A DNA stretch of 20,771 nucleotides, from contig QAMX01000094.1 in assembly GCA_003149835.1 (NCBI GenBank), positions 1 through 20,771 on the forward strand, written 5' to 3'. The DNA is from Clostridiales bacterium. GTDB lineage: Bacteria; Bacillota; Clostridia; Oscillospirales; QAMX01. The notes under the pieces were generated by a model. The model was not told the origin of the DNA. It made no database searches and saw only the letters and a list, made by a program, of their open reading frames with translations. This document shows, piece by piece, positions 1 to 7,918 of the stretch; position 1 is the first letter of the stretch, and each line of letters starts with the position of its first letter. The translations under genes were made by a program, and so were the position numbers.

Positions 1-25
1 ACATAAGAGAAAGCGAGGAATTTCA

Positions 26-2785
26 ATGCGCAAACGTCTCCTGAGCATGCTGCTGGCATGCGTGATGCTGGTAGGACTTCTGCCCGCTGCTGTCAGCGCG
101 GCGGGAACGGACATCACCGTCGATGTCGTCATCGTTCTCGACCGCTCTGACAACATGAACACGGAAATCCTGACCTGCACCAAAGACCACTCTCATCTCC
201 CGACCTGCTACGAGCGGAAGATGAAGCCCGCACGGGAGATCGCCAAGGACGTCGTTGACGCCGTGCTCAACGGCAGCGACAACGCCCGCGTCGCGATCGT
301 CTCCTTTGCGAAGGAAGCAACCGTCTCCTATCAGTTCAGCAAGAGCAAGACGCTTCTGAAATCGACTATCGGCGCAATTCTTCGTTCCAACGACAACGGA
401 AACGTCGAGGCCGGCCTTTTGAAAGCGACGCAGCTCTTCCAGGAAAAAGGGCGCGCGGGAGCCAAGCAGGCCGTCGTGCTGCTCAGCGCCGGCAAGACGC
501 AGTTTTACTATGACCCGACCGACTCGACCGTGCTCGGCACCGGCCTGTTGGAGACTGACGCAGCCGCCAACGCGGCGCTCGACCAGGCGCATTTGATGCG
601 CGACTGGGGCATCGACATCCACACCGTCGGCATCGCGATCGCGGACGGTTCCCGCGGGGAAAAGCTGCTGTGCGCGGCTCAGAACAAGGGCTATTACACG
701 CACACGCAGTCCGGCATCGCCGCATCGATCTGGGCGGCGATGAACGCCGAGGAGAGCTTTGACACCGCGACGGCGGGAACCAAGTGGACCGCGGGCTTCG
801 GCAAGGAGAGCATTATCCCGACCGATCTCCCCTTCCTGAGCTACAAGCCCTCCGACCTGCCCGACACGGGCCTGCTGTACAGCAAGAGCATTTTCGGCGA
901 GGACCTTTCATTTAACGTGAGCGACCTGACCGGCACAATCCGGACGGCAATGGACGCTTACTCCGCCATCGATACGACCTATGCGGCGTATCCCGAGGCG
1001 GCGCGCGAGCAGTTGAAGGCGTCTTTCAAATCCTTCCTGAACCGCGTTATCCCGCTTGACCCGCCGTTTGACCCGGCGACGATGGTTACCTATTCCGCGA
1101 CCTTTGACGCCGACTACGCGGCCTATACGGCCGACATCGCCGCCAAGCTGGCGACGCTCCAAGCGGCTCTCGGCACCGACGGAGAGGCGGACGCCGTTAC
1201 GGCGTTCTGCGATTCGCTCCCTGTCTATTCTCTGCCGGAAAGCGATTACTGGATGGCCGGCTACGGCAACGACAAGCCCTGTCTCGGCTACATCGACACG
1301 GCCTATGCCCGCGCGGTGTACCTTGACGACAATACGGGCCGCGGCGGCGTGCTGCTGATCGCCGTTGAGTCCGTCGGCATGAGCCGCTCGACCATCAATC
1401 AGATGCGCGACAGCCTCGCGGTTTTCGCCCATGAAAACAACATCCGCGAGATTCATATCATGTGCGACCACAATCACGCCATGGTCGATACCTTCGGCAT
1501 GTGGGGCAAGCTTCTGCTCGACGCCAAGGATCCGCAGCACATGGAGCAGGTCTCCGCGGCCGTCAAGAACGCGGCCATCGCCGCCTTCAACGCCCGCACC
1601 GACGGCTCCTTCTTCGTCGGCAACGCCGACGCGAGGGATCAGTCGCAGTATACCAGCCCGCTGATCGAGGACACCCGTTATCCGTATGTGACGGACAACG
1701 CCAATATCCTGACGCGCTTCCGCTTTGTCCCCGACGACGCCAATAAGCGCGAGATCATGCTGATTCACCTGCCGGCGCACGTCGAAGCGCTGTACGGCCC
1801 CAACCCGGCGGCGAGCGCCGACTACCTCGCGCCGCTGGCGGACTACCTTGAAGAAGAGGCTGACGCCGACTTCGCGTTCTTTGTCGGCGCGATCGGCGGC
1901 CTGATCCGCACCACCAAGGAGCACGAATACCCCGACACCTTTGTTCCGAGAAACGACCGCCACAAGTTCTGGATCATCACGCAGGTCACCGGCCAGCGCA
2001 TCGGCGAGCTGACGCTCAGCGTCGACAACGAGTTCGAGCTCGTGCCGAAGCTCAACTTTACGACCACGACCTTTGAGACCGCGCTCGACAACTTCCTGCT
2101 CGGCGCCGTCGCGTCGCTGGGAATCATCGACACGCGCGTCTACATCAAGGATGTCTCCACCGGCCTGCGCGAGACGGCCGAGGGCTTCGGCAATCTGTCG
2201 CTGATGACCTCCGCGCTCGCCGACGCCGTGGCGATCTATAACCAGTACAAGGATAGCGGCCTGAGCACCGGCGAGCTGCTCAGCTATTCGCTCGCCTCCT
2301 TCGCGCAGACGTATTTCAGCATGGTGCAGGACAATCTCACCCTGTGCGCCACCACTGAAATGAGCTATATGGAATTCTATCAGAAGAACGGCACGCGGAC
2401 GAAGGCCGTTGTCCTGACGCCGGGCGAGATGTTCGCCGAGCTCGTCTACGGCGGCCTGCTCGAAGAGGTCACGGGCGATCTCAACACCGACCCGCACAAC
2501 CCGAGCGCCGAGAACCCCGAGACGTTTGTGGAGATCGCGGCGCGCTACGGCAAATCCTTCGGCGCCGGTCACGAGGATCTGCTGGTCTTCGGTCTGTCCA
2601 ACGACATGACCGGCTACGTCGTCCCGCCCAACGATTTCGTCCTCAACCCGACGCTGCCGTATATCAACGACTACCGGGTCACCCCCGACCGCAAGCACTA
2701 CGAAGAGACCAACTCGGTCGGCCCGAACATGGCGTATGTCATGGCGGAGAATTTTGAAGCGCTGCTTGCCGGCATCGGCAACTGA
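26..2785 (+). CDS. Secreted von Willebrand factor A-domain protein, 919 aa
   Basis: The N-terminus has a lysine/arginine start, a hydrophobic stretch and an Ala-x-Ala-like cleavage site near residues 24-26, so it is a secreted protein. Residues about 31-240 read as a VWA domain: beta strand VDVVIVLDRSDNM, amphipathic helices, RVAIVSFA, and VVLLSAG. The metal-site motif is DxSxN (D39, S41, N43) rather than DxSxS. The usual aspartate of the VVLLTDG strand is alanine (A155), so metal binding may be weakened. The remaining ~680 residues match nothing I recognise, and there is no LPxTG or C-terminal membrane segment. GAGGAA upstream of the ATG serves as ribosome site. A strong terminator follows, so this is a single-gene unit or the last of an operon entering from the left. 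Role is probably adhesive or protein-binding, which is inference only. Confidence 0.75.
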   Translation: MRKRLLSMLLACVMLVGLLPAAVSAAGTDITVDVVIVLDRSDNMNTEILTCTKDHSHLPTCYERKMKPAREIAKDVVDAVLNGSDNARVAIVSFAKEATVSYQFSKSKTLLKSTIGAILRSNDNGNVEAGLLKATQLFQEKGRAGAKQAVVLLSAGKTQFYYDPTDSTVLGTGLLETDAAANAALDQAHLMRDWGIDIHTVGIAIADGSRGEKLLCAAQNKGYYTHTQSGIAASIWAAMNAEESFDTATAGTKWTAGFGKESIIPTDLPFLSYKPSDLPDTGLLYSKSIFGEDLSFNVSDLTGTIRTAMDAYSAIDTTYAAYPEAAREQLKASFKSFLNRVIPLDPPFDPATMVTYSATFDADYAAYTADIAAKLATLQAALGTDGEADAVTAFCDSLPVYSLPESDYWMAGYGNDKPCLGYIDTAYARAVYLDDNTGRGGVLLIAVESVGMSRSTINQMRDSLAVFAHENNIREIHIMCDHNHAMVDTFGMWGKLLLDAKDPQHMEQVSAAVKNAAIAAFNARTDGSFFVGNADARDQSQYTSPLIEDTRYPYVTDNANILTRFRFVPDDANKREIMLIHLPAHVEALYGPNPAASADYLAPLADYLEEEADADFAFFVGAIGGLIRTTKEHEYPDTFVPRNDRHKFWIITQVTGQRIGELTLSVDNEFELVPKLNFTTTTFETALDNFLLGAVASLGIIDTRVYIKDVSTGLRETAEGFGNLSLMTSALADAVAIYNQYKDSGLSTGELLSYSLASFAQTYFSMVQDNLTLCATTEMSYMEFYQKNGTRTKAVVLTPGEMFAELVYGGLLEEVTGDLNTDPHNPSAENPETFVEIAARYGKSFGAGHEDLLVFGLSNDMTGYVVPPNDFVLNPTLPYINDYRVTPDRKHYEETNSVGPNMAYVMAENFEALLAGIGN

Positions 2786-2808
2786 CGCGTTAAAACCGGC
2801 CCCTTTCA

Positions 2809-2852
2809 AGCTGCGGGAAACGGCTCTTCGCCGTTTCCCGCAGCTTTTTTTC
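2809..2852 (+). terminator. Rho-independent terminator after the VWA gene
   Basis: A perfect 16-17 bp stem (AGCTGCGGGAAACGGC, with its complement from 2830) has a 5-nt TCTTC loop and is followed by eight T residues. It starts 23 bases after the stop codon. Confidence 0.93.
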
Positions 2853-3144
2853 GGCGGCGGTCTTGCGTTGCGGCGCTTCGCCGTATGCCGCCGCCGGGCC
2901 CGGCCGGAAGAGAAAGCGCATCGCCCCCTCCGAAAGCGGGCGGACAAGGCTTCGGGCCCTCCCAAAAAAAATATATAGCCGCCCTGTTTTCCGGCTGCGG
3001 CGGCCGCCGTGTTATGATATAATATGGTAGCATCAAAAGGCTCCGCAGGCGATCCTAAAACCAACCCGGCGGGGCGGGCCGTCTTTCTGCGCCGTATGCA
3101 GCCCGCCGGGCGAAGAAAACAAACACAGAAGAGAGGTTTTCGAG
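2853..3144 (+). other. GC-rich intergenic stretch before the fucosidase
   Basis: No gene is recognisable here. Open frames through it are GC-driven and lack ribosome sites. It contains a putative extended -10 promoter near 3015-3023 and the fucosidase ribosome site (GAGAGG, ~3132). Confidence 0.5.
3015..3023 (+). promoter_or_regulatory. Extended -10 promoter element (TGATATAAT) for the fucosidase gene
   Basis: A perfect TATAAT is preceded by TGn, the extended -10 form. The base run 17 nt upstream (CTGCGG) is not a -35 match, so the extended -10 would have to compensate. It sits 122 bases before the fucosidase start. The same TTATGATATAAT string recurs in the stronger promoter at 4445-4473. 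Confidence 0.5.
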
Positions 3145-4368
3145 ATGATCAACGCCGCTCACTGGGACGCGTCGCGCCGGTTCGGGCTGTTTCTCCACTG
3201 GGGCGTTTACGCGCTCTCCGAATTTCACGAGCAGTATCAGTTTGTCATGCAGATTCCCCGCGAGGAATACGAGCAGTTTCCCAAGCGCTTCAACCCGACC
3301 CGCTTCGACGCGCGGGAAATCGTCTCGCTCGCCAAAAGCGTCGGGATGCGCTATCTCTGCGTCACCTCCAAGCACCACGACGGCTTCTGCATGTGGGACA
3401 CCGACGAGACGGACTATAAGGTCACGAACACGCCGTTCGGCCGCGACGTCGTCGGCGAGCTCGCCGCGGCCTGCGCCGAGCAGGACATGGCCTTCTGCCT
3501 CTACTACTCGATCCCCGACTGGCACCATCCCAACGCCTATAACCCCAAAAGCTCGCACCAGATCGCGCCGCGCCCGACAGACGAGCCGGACATGAGCCGC
3601 TATATCGCCTATATCAAGCGCCAGATCACCGAGCTTCTGACGCGCTACGGAAAAATCTCGGCGCTGTTCTGGGACATCCCGCCGCAGATTCACGACCCGA
3701 GCGTCAACGAGCTGGTGCGGAAGCTGCAACCGGAGATTCTGATCAACGACCGCGGTTTCAGCGAAGGCGACTATTCGACGCCGGAGCGCACGGTTCCCGA
3801 CGGCAAGAGCTTTGACCGCCCCGCCGAGGCGTGCCAGTCCGTGGGGCGCATGAGCTGGGGCTACCGGCGCGACGAGGACTATTTTGCCGACCGCTATCTG
3901 ACCGGCGAGCTCGACAAAATCCTCGCCATGGGCGGAAACTACCTCCTCAACGTCGGCCCCATGCCCGACGGCTCGATTCCGCCGCAGGCGCGCGGCGTTC
4001 TGACCCGCGTCGGCGATTGGTACCAGCGCGTCGCCGAAGCCTTTGAAGGCGCGGTTCCGTTTCATGCGCCGCTCGGGCGCGACGAAAATCCCGTCACCCG
4101 CCGCGGCGATACGCTGTATATCCATTTCCCGTCCATCCCCATCTGCGGCGGGCTGATTCTCAATCCGCTGACGAAGCTGCCGAAGGAGTGCATCCTCCTC
4201 AACGACGGCCGGCGCATCGAAACGGCGCTCGACCGCTTTCCAACCTGGGTCGATTATTCGCGCACGACGCGCGAATACCTGCACGTCAAAAATATCCCCG
4301 TCAACGAATTTGCGCACGAGCCGATCGTTTTAAAGCTCGTTTTCGAGTCGCTGGACGGGCTGGAATGA
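3145..4368 (+). CDS. Alpha-L-fucosidase, glycoside hydrolase family 29-like, 407 aa
   Basis: This enzyme should release terminal L-fucose from glycans by a retaining mechanism. Family hallmarks are visible: RRFGLFLHWGVYAL at residues 11-24, the conserved KHHDGFCMWDT block at 76-86, LYYSIPDWHHP at 119-129, and the nucleophile strand ISALFWD with the likely catalytic aspartate D177. A later NYLLNVGPMPDGSI block is typical of the GH29 barrel end. There is no signal peptide, so it is probably cytoplasmic and acts on imported fucosylated oligosaccharides. At 407 aa it covers the catalytic barrel plus a short C-terminal beta segment and lacks a carbohydrate-binding module. The start has a GAGAGG ribosome site. 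It may supply the same sugar economy as the solute-binding protein at the right end, but the two are now separated by the island. Confidence 0.88.
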   Translation: MINAAHWDASRRFGLFLHWGVYALSEFHEQYQFVMQIPREEYEQFPKRFNPTRFDAREIVSLAKSVGMRYLCVTSKHHDGFCMWDTDETDYKVTNTPFGRDVVGELAAACAEQDMAFCLYYSIPDWHHPNAYNPKSSHQIAPRPTDEPDMSRYIAYIKRQITELLTRYGKISALFWDIPPQIHDPSVNELVRKLQPEILINDRGFSEGDYSTPERTVPDGKSFDRPAEACQSVGRMSWGYRRDEDYFADRYLTGELDKILAMGGNYLLNVGPMPDGSIPPQARGVLTRVGDWYQRVAEAFEGAVPFHAPLGRDENPVTRRGDTLYIHFPSIPICGGLILNPLTKLPKECILLNDGRRIETALDRFPTWVDYSRTTREYLHVKNIPVNEFAHEPIVLKLVFESLDGLE

Positions 4369-4444
4369 GGCGGGCTGCATCGGCGGCAAAGCCGCAAAAA
4401 CGCCTCTCCTCTCTGTATAAGAAATATTTTTTCTAAAAAACAGA

Positions 4445-4473
4445 TTGACAGCTATATCGCATTATGATATAAT
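4445..4473 (+). promoter_or_regulatory. Consensus sigma-A promoter with extended -10
   Basis: TTGACA at 4445-4450, a 17-bp spacer ending in TGA, and TATAAT at 4468-4473. Both hexamers match consensus exactly. It drives the leader-peptide/attenuator and the GNAT-HTH gene downstream. Confidence 0.88.
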
Positions 4474-4505
4474 AATTAAAATAAATTGAAAGTGAGGTGG
4501 GCAAA

Positions 4506-4571
4506 ATGATAAGCTTTTACCTGATAAAATCAATCGTCGTTTTGTCCGCCGCTTTGGCTGTACGCCCATAG
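4506..4571 (+). CDS. Putative 21-aa regulatory leader peptide
   Basis: A short frame starts with ATG 6-8 bases after a strong GAGGTGG ribosome site and encodes MISFYLIKSIVVLSAALAVRP, ending in TAG. It lies between a perfect promoter and an intrinsic terminator, the arrangement of a ribosome-controlled attenuator. Codons 6-9 cover CTGATAAAATCA (4521-4532), which is the exact reverse complement of TGATTTTATCAG inside the terminator hairpin (4604-4615). Ribosome position could therefore decide whether the terminator forms. The effector is unknown; no run of one amino acid points to an amino-acid attenuator. Antibiotic- or translation-stress control is possible. Confidence 0.6.
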   Translation: MISFYLIKSIVVLSAALAVRP

Positions 4572-4592
4572 GCCGCCTTTTTTTGCGGACAG

Positions 4593-4626
4593 AAAAACGC
4601 CTCTGATTTTATCAGGGGCGTTTTTT
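4593..4626 (+). terminator. Attenuator-type intrinsic terminator upstream of the GNAT-HTH gene
   Basis: Stem AAAAACGCCTCTGAT with ATCAGGGGCGTTTTT, a 3-nt loop, and a T-run to 4626. It lies 34 bases before the ATG of the next gene, inside its own transcript. A competing pairing exists: 4521-4532 with 4604-4615 (12 bp, perfect) enclosing 4543-4549 with 4585-4591 (TGTCCGC/GCGGACA, 7 bp). This would disrupt the terminator. Confidence 0.75.
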
Positions 4627-4659
4627 GTTTCCAAAATACGAAAAAAAAGAGGTCAGACA

Positions 4660-5567
4660 ATGAAAGAAAATCAAATCATTACCATCGAAACCGGCAAATA
4701 TCTGACAAACGAGCTCGCTGTAAAAATTGCAGCGGCGCAATGGCATTCCACCAAACCGGAATGGGTCAATCGCATCCGTGAAAGCATCTATCTCGACAGC
4801 TATTTTTATGATTGCTTTTGCGTTGTGGCAACAAATTCATGCGGCGACGTGGTCGGCAGACTGTACTGTATTCAAAACGAGAACGACAAAAGCTTGTGGT
4901 ATTACGGCGATCTCTTTGTAGCGGTTCCATACAGGCGCATGGGCATTGCCGGCAGAATGATTCGGGCGGCTGTCGGACATCTGAGCGAAATCAACGCGAA
5001 AAGGCTCCGCTGCTATGTCGAACCGGAGAATACGCCGAGCATCGCCCTTCAAAAGAGCATGGGATTTTATTGTAAACTCAATACTATTCTCAATCACACA
5101 GAGGTCTATCACTTTGAAAAGGGCAAATTGATACTGCATTTACGGTACGATTTTGAAAGCAATAAGTTTTGCGATACTGTTGGGCAAAAGTTACGATACT
5201 ACCGACAACTCAAAGGCTATTCAACCCTTCAACTTGCAGATATGGTTAGTGTTGTTCCTGAAACGATAACACTATATGAAAACGTAAGCATCCCATTAAA
5301 TACAAAACGGCAGTATCTATTGCCGAAGTGCTTAAAATTGACCGAACATTATTGCTTGACGATTACACAACTTTTGTAGATTATCCTTGCAATAAACTTT
5401 TGCAAGAATTAAGGCAAAAATTAAACTTAAATCAAAGTGAGATAGCCGCAATGATCGGTGTTGCACCCAACTCATATTCCGCTTGGGAAAATGCAAGCAG
5501 AACACCACGCAGGCAGGAATATAAAAACATCTTACCACTACTTCAAAAAGCAAATATTACATTATAA
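4660..5567 (+). pseudogene. GNAT acetyltransferase-HTH fusion, broken by a 1-nt frameshift
   Basis: The first frame (4660-5379) carries a GNAT N-acetyltransferase of ~150 residues. Its acetyl-CoA loop is VPYRRMGIAGRMI, followed by YVEPENTPSIALQKSMGF. A Cro/C1-type helix-turn-helix then begins at VGQKLRYYRQLKGYSTLQLADMV. After YEN, near base 5284, the sensible reading moves to another frame (KHPIKYKTAVSIAEVLKIDR...). That frame continues to 5567 with a second helix-turn-helix (LNLNQSEIAAMIGVAPNSYSAWENASRTPRR). Restoring one G at about 5284 (AACGTAAG to AACGGTAAG) gives YENGKHPIKYKTAVSIA, a natural helix-turn-helix ending. The likely original was a ~302-aa self-regulating acetyltransferase. It may be genuinely inactive, a programmed shift, or a sequencing error. 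Confidence 0.75.
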
Positions 5568-5569
5568 GG

Positions 5570-5610
5570 AAATCCGAGAAGAACTGTTGCAAGTTTTTCT
5601 CGGATTTTTT
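5570..5610 (+). terminator. Rho-independent terminator after the GNAT-HTH gene
   Basis: Stem AAATCCGAGAA pairs with TTCTCGGATTT, followed by a T-run to 5610. It begins two bases after the restored stop codon, which supports 5567 as the true gene end. Confidence 0.88.
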
Positions 5611-6109
5611 ATCCGCACATTCGTAAAGAAAACCGCCTTTTGCTACAATGTAGCTGCCGATGGGCATAAGGTATCCATAAACTATACATATTGCCTTACA
5701 GTATAAATAAAAACAATATTTAAGGGTGAGATTCCGAAAAACGAGATCTCACCCTTAAACTGTACACTTATAGCGGTTTCAGAATTCTTCGTGCCGTAGA
5801 TGTATTTTTATTAAAATGTTTATGAACCAACGAGCAACTGATTAACAGTTAGTGTGGTCCTCTCGAGAATTTTTCCATTACGGATTCATCATCCAAAACC
5901 ACTTATTTACAAACTTTTTACGAACTTCCTTTCCAACATGGACTTGTCTCAAATCCACTTCAGAACAATCGTCCACAGTAATTCAAGTCAGCTTTGAGGT
6001 CAAAATCTCATCCGTCAAAGTCATAAAAATCAATGACAATTTGTAAAACGCATAGTTACTTTATTGTATTATAACATCAAAATAAGGATTGGGTTTGTCG
6101 AAACTTTAA
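5611..6109. other. AT-rich intergenic region between the GNAT-HTH unit and the RiPP operon end
   Basis: I see no supportable gene in these ~500 bases. A 64-codon frame at 5852-6046 (+) lacks a ribosome site and recognisable motifs. Reverse frames are interrupted by several stops. The region holds one long perfect hairpin (5719-5759). Composition drops to about one-third GC here, marking the start of the AT-rich island. Confidence 0.5.
5719..5759. repeat. 14-bp perfect inverted repeat (hairpin, possible bidirectional terminator)
   Basis: TTTAAGGGTGAGAT (5719-5732) and ATCTCACCCTTAAA (5746-5759) are exact reverse complements with a 13-nt spacer. In the - direction it is followed by ATATTGTTTTTA, a weak U-rich tail. 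It could end the RiPP transcript that converges from the right, but lies 350 bases past the last stop codon. Confidence 0.6.
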
Positions 6110-7918
6110 TCATTGATAATATTGAGCTTGTGCATTCCAAAGTTCATAGTATTTACCAGTTTTATTCTTCAAAAGTTCTGTATGGCTACCATCCTGTATA
6201 ATCGTTCCGTCGTCAAACACAAATATTCTATCACTAAATGTACACGCAGCCAATCTGTGAGAAATAAATAGGACTGTTTTATTTGTTGCTACATCATTAA
6301 ATTTTGAATATATGTCATTTTCTGCAACGGGATCAAGGGCAGCCGTAGGCTCATCCAAAATCACAATAGGTGCATCTTTGTAAATAGCTCTAGCAAAAGC
6401 AACTTTCTGTGCTTCCCCTCCCGACAATTCAATACCGCCTTCATCAAAATCTTTATACAATGGAGTTTCAAGCCCGTCATTCATATTATTGATTAAGTGC
6501 TCTAACCCTGCTTTCCTTGCAGCATCCATAACTCTATCATCATCTACAATTTCGCTTACAGCGATGTTCTGGCCTATAGGAAATGAGAATATCTTAAAAT
6601 CCTGAAATACAGTACTTAATTGTTTAATATAAAAGTCATAATCATAATCATTTATATTCTTTCCACAAAAGTAAATAATCCCCTCATTAGGAGTATATAA
6701 TCTGCACAATAATTTTATCATTGTCGTTTTCCCACTTCCGTTTCTTCCAACAATTGATATGCGCTCATTAGGATAAATTTTAAATGATAGATTTTTGAGA
6801 ACATAAGAACTCGTATTCGGATAGCAGAAAGATACGTTTTCAAACTCAATCAAAGGGGATTCGGTGTCATCAACACAATCAACATTACCATTCTTGCGAT
6901 TTGATGGCATTTCAAGATATTTGAAATAATTAACAAGATACTTATTGTTATTAAAAAGCGACTGAAACTGTGAAATCATCCCACTCATTGCTCCAACAAA
7001 GAGTGCTATACAACTCACATACTTTGTAATATCACCTATAGCAATACTCCCAGCTAAACAAGCATTAATTACAAATGCATAAATTACAATATTGAGAAGA
7101 CCTGATGAAATACTACTTAAAAAAACATATTTGAGTGTTTTCTTTTTGTTCGTCCACAATGTATCTGTTAGATACTGATTCTGTTCTCTTTGTATTTTTG
7201 CAACATATTCGCTCAGACCAAATAAGCGGATATCCTTTCCCGCATTGTAATCTTCATGAAAATCATTATAATAATTAAACTGAACGTTAAATGGTATCAA
7301 TGTTTCGAACATTTTCAAGTTAACTTGGTTCGACTTTTCTGTTGTGTAATAATTAATTGCCACGACAATTGCAACAGCTATTAATATGATCGATTTAACA
7401 AAGAAATTGATGCTCGTGTCAAAAAATAAATTTGTACATAGTATAAGTGATGTAAGCATCGATGAAATACTACCAATTAATTGACCAGAGAACATGTTCA
7501 AAAAAAACATATTATATCCATTTTGGCTTTCATTTTGTATTCTTTCCAGTAAAGCATGAATGGACGGATCTTCGATTTGTTCAAAATCCATTAACATGGA
7601 TTTTTCAGCAAACAACATCTTCTCGTTTTTATAAAATTGATTTAAATGGAAACTCTTAAATTGATTTAACGCCGAGAGAATGATTGAAAATAAAAGATTT
7701 CCAACAATTGTTATCACAACATATAGCAAAAGAGTAAAAGTATCTTTTTTTCCAGCAAGTTCATTAAGAATCTTAGCCATCATAAATATATTAATATATG
7801 GTTGTAACGGAGCCATTACGGAAGTTACTATATGCAATATTGTATATAACTTCTCAATTTTACATAGATATGTTAATCCGCGAATTAAAATATGAATATT
7901 GTTTACTATTTTATTCAT
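6110..7918 (-). CDS. ABC exporter half-transporter (permease plus ATPase), 602 aa
   Basis: Residues ~20-330 hold a six-helix-type membrane domain. The C-terminal ATPase has Walker A GRNGSGKTT (391-399), signature LSGGE (498-502), Walker B IVILDEP (518-524) and switch His554 in FISHRLA, all intact. There is no N-terminal C39 peptidase domain, so it exports rather than processes its cargo. I start it at 7918 (MNKIVNN...), eight bases inside the preceding gene, because GGGGTGGAG lies just upstream. The open frame runs 46 codons further up, but that stretch only overlaps the upstream transporter gene. It is the last gene of the RiPP operon and pairs with the neighbouring half-transporter, probably as a heterodimer exporting the finished peptide. 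Confidence 0.88.
   Translation of the reverse strand: MNKIVNNIHILIRGLTYLCKIEKLYTILHIVTSVMAPLQPYINIFMMAKILNELAGKKDTFTLLLYVVITIVGNLLFSIILSALNQFKSFHLNQFYKNEKMLFAEKSMLMDFEQIEDPSIHALLERIQNESQNGYNMFFLNMFSGQLIGSISSMLTSLILCTNLFFDTSINFFVKSIILIAVAIVVAINYYTTEKSNQVNLKMFETLIPFNVQFNYYNDFHEDYNAGKDIRLFGLSEYVAKIQREQNQYLTDTLWTNKKKTLKYVFLSSISSGLLNIVIYAFVINACLAGSIAIGDITKYVSCIALFVGAMSGMISQFQSLFNNNKYLVNYFKYLEMPSNRKNGNVDCVDDTESPLIEFENVSFCYPNTSSYVLKNLSFKIYPNERISIVGRNGSGKTTMIKLLCRLYTPNEGIIYFCGKNINDYDYDFYIKQLSTVFQDFKIFSFPIGQNIAVSEIVDDDRVMDAARKAGLEHLINNMNDGLETPLYKDFDEGGIELSGGEAQKVAFARAIYKDAPIVILDEPTAALDPVAENDIYSKFNDVATNKTVLFISHRLAACTFSDRIFVFDDGTIIQDGSHTELLKNKTGKYYELWNAQAQYYQ

Noticed and set aside
908..3064. Long open frame (718 codons) on the - strand opposite the VWA gene
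   Set aside because: It is antisense to a gene with clear signal peptide and domain structure, crosses its terminator, and is low-complexity Arg/Val/Asp-rich, as expected from GC-rich codon shadow.
3055..4317. 420-codon frame opposite the fucosidase
   Set aside because: Mirror frame of a recognisable GH29 gene, without ribosome site or family motifs.
5328..5567. Separate 79-aa helix-turn-helix gene starting at GTG 5328
   Set aside because: The sensible reading continues upstream of the GTG in the same frame to the frameshift point, and there is no ribosome site, so it is the tail of the broken GNAT-HTH gene.
5852..6046. 64-codon + strand frame in the AT-rich intergenic region
   Set aside because: No ribosome site, no motif, and low-complexity composition; the opposite strand is interrupted by stops, so I could not support a decayed transposase either.
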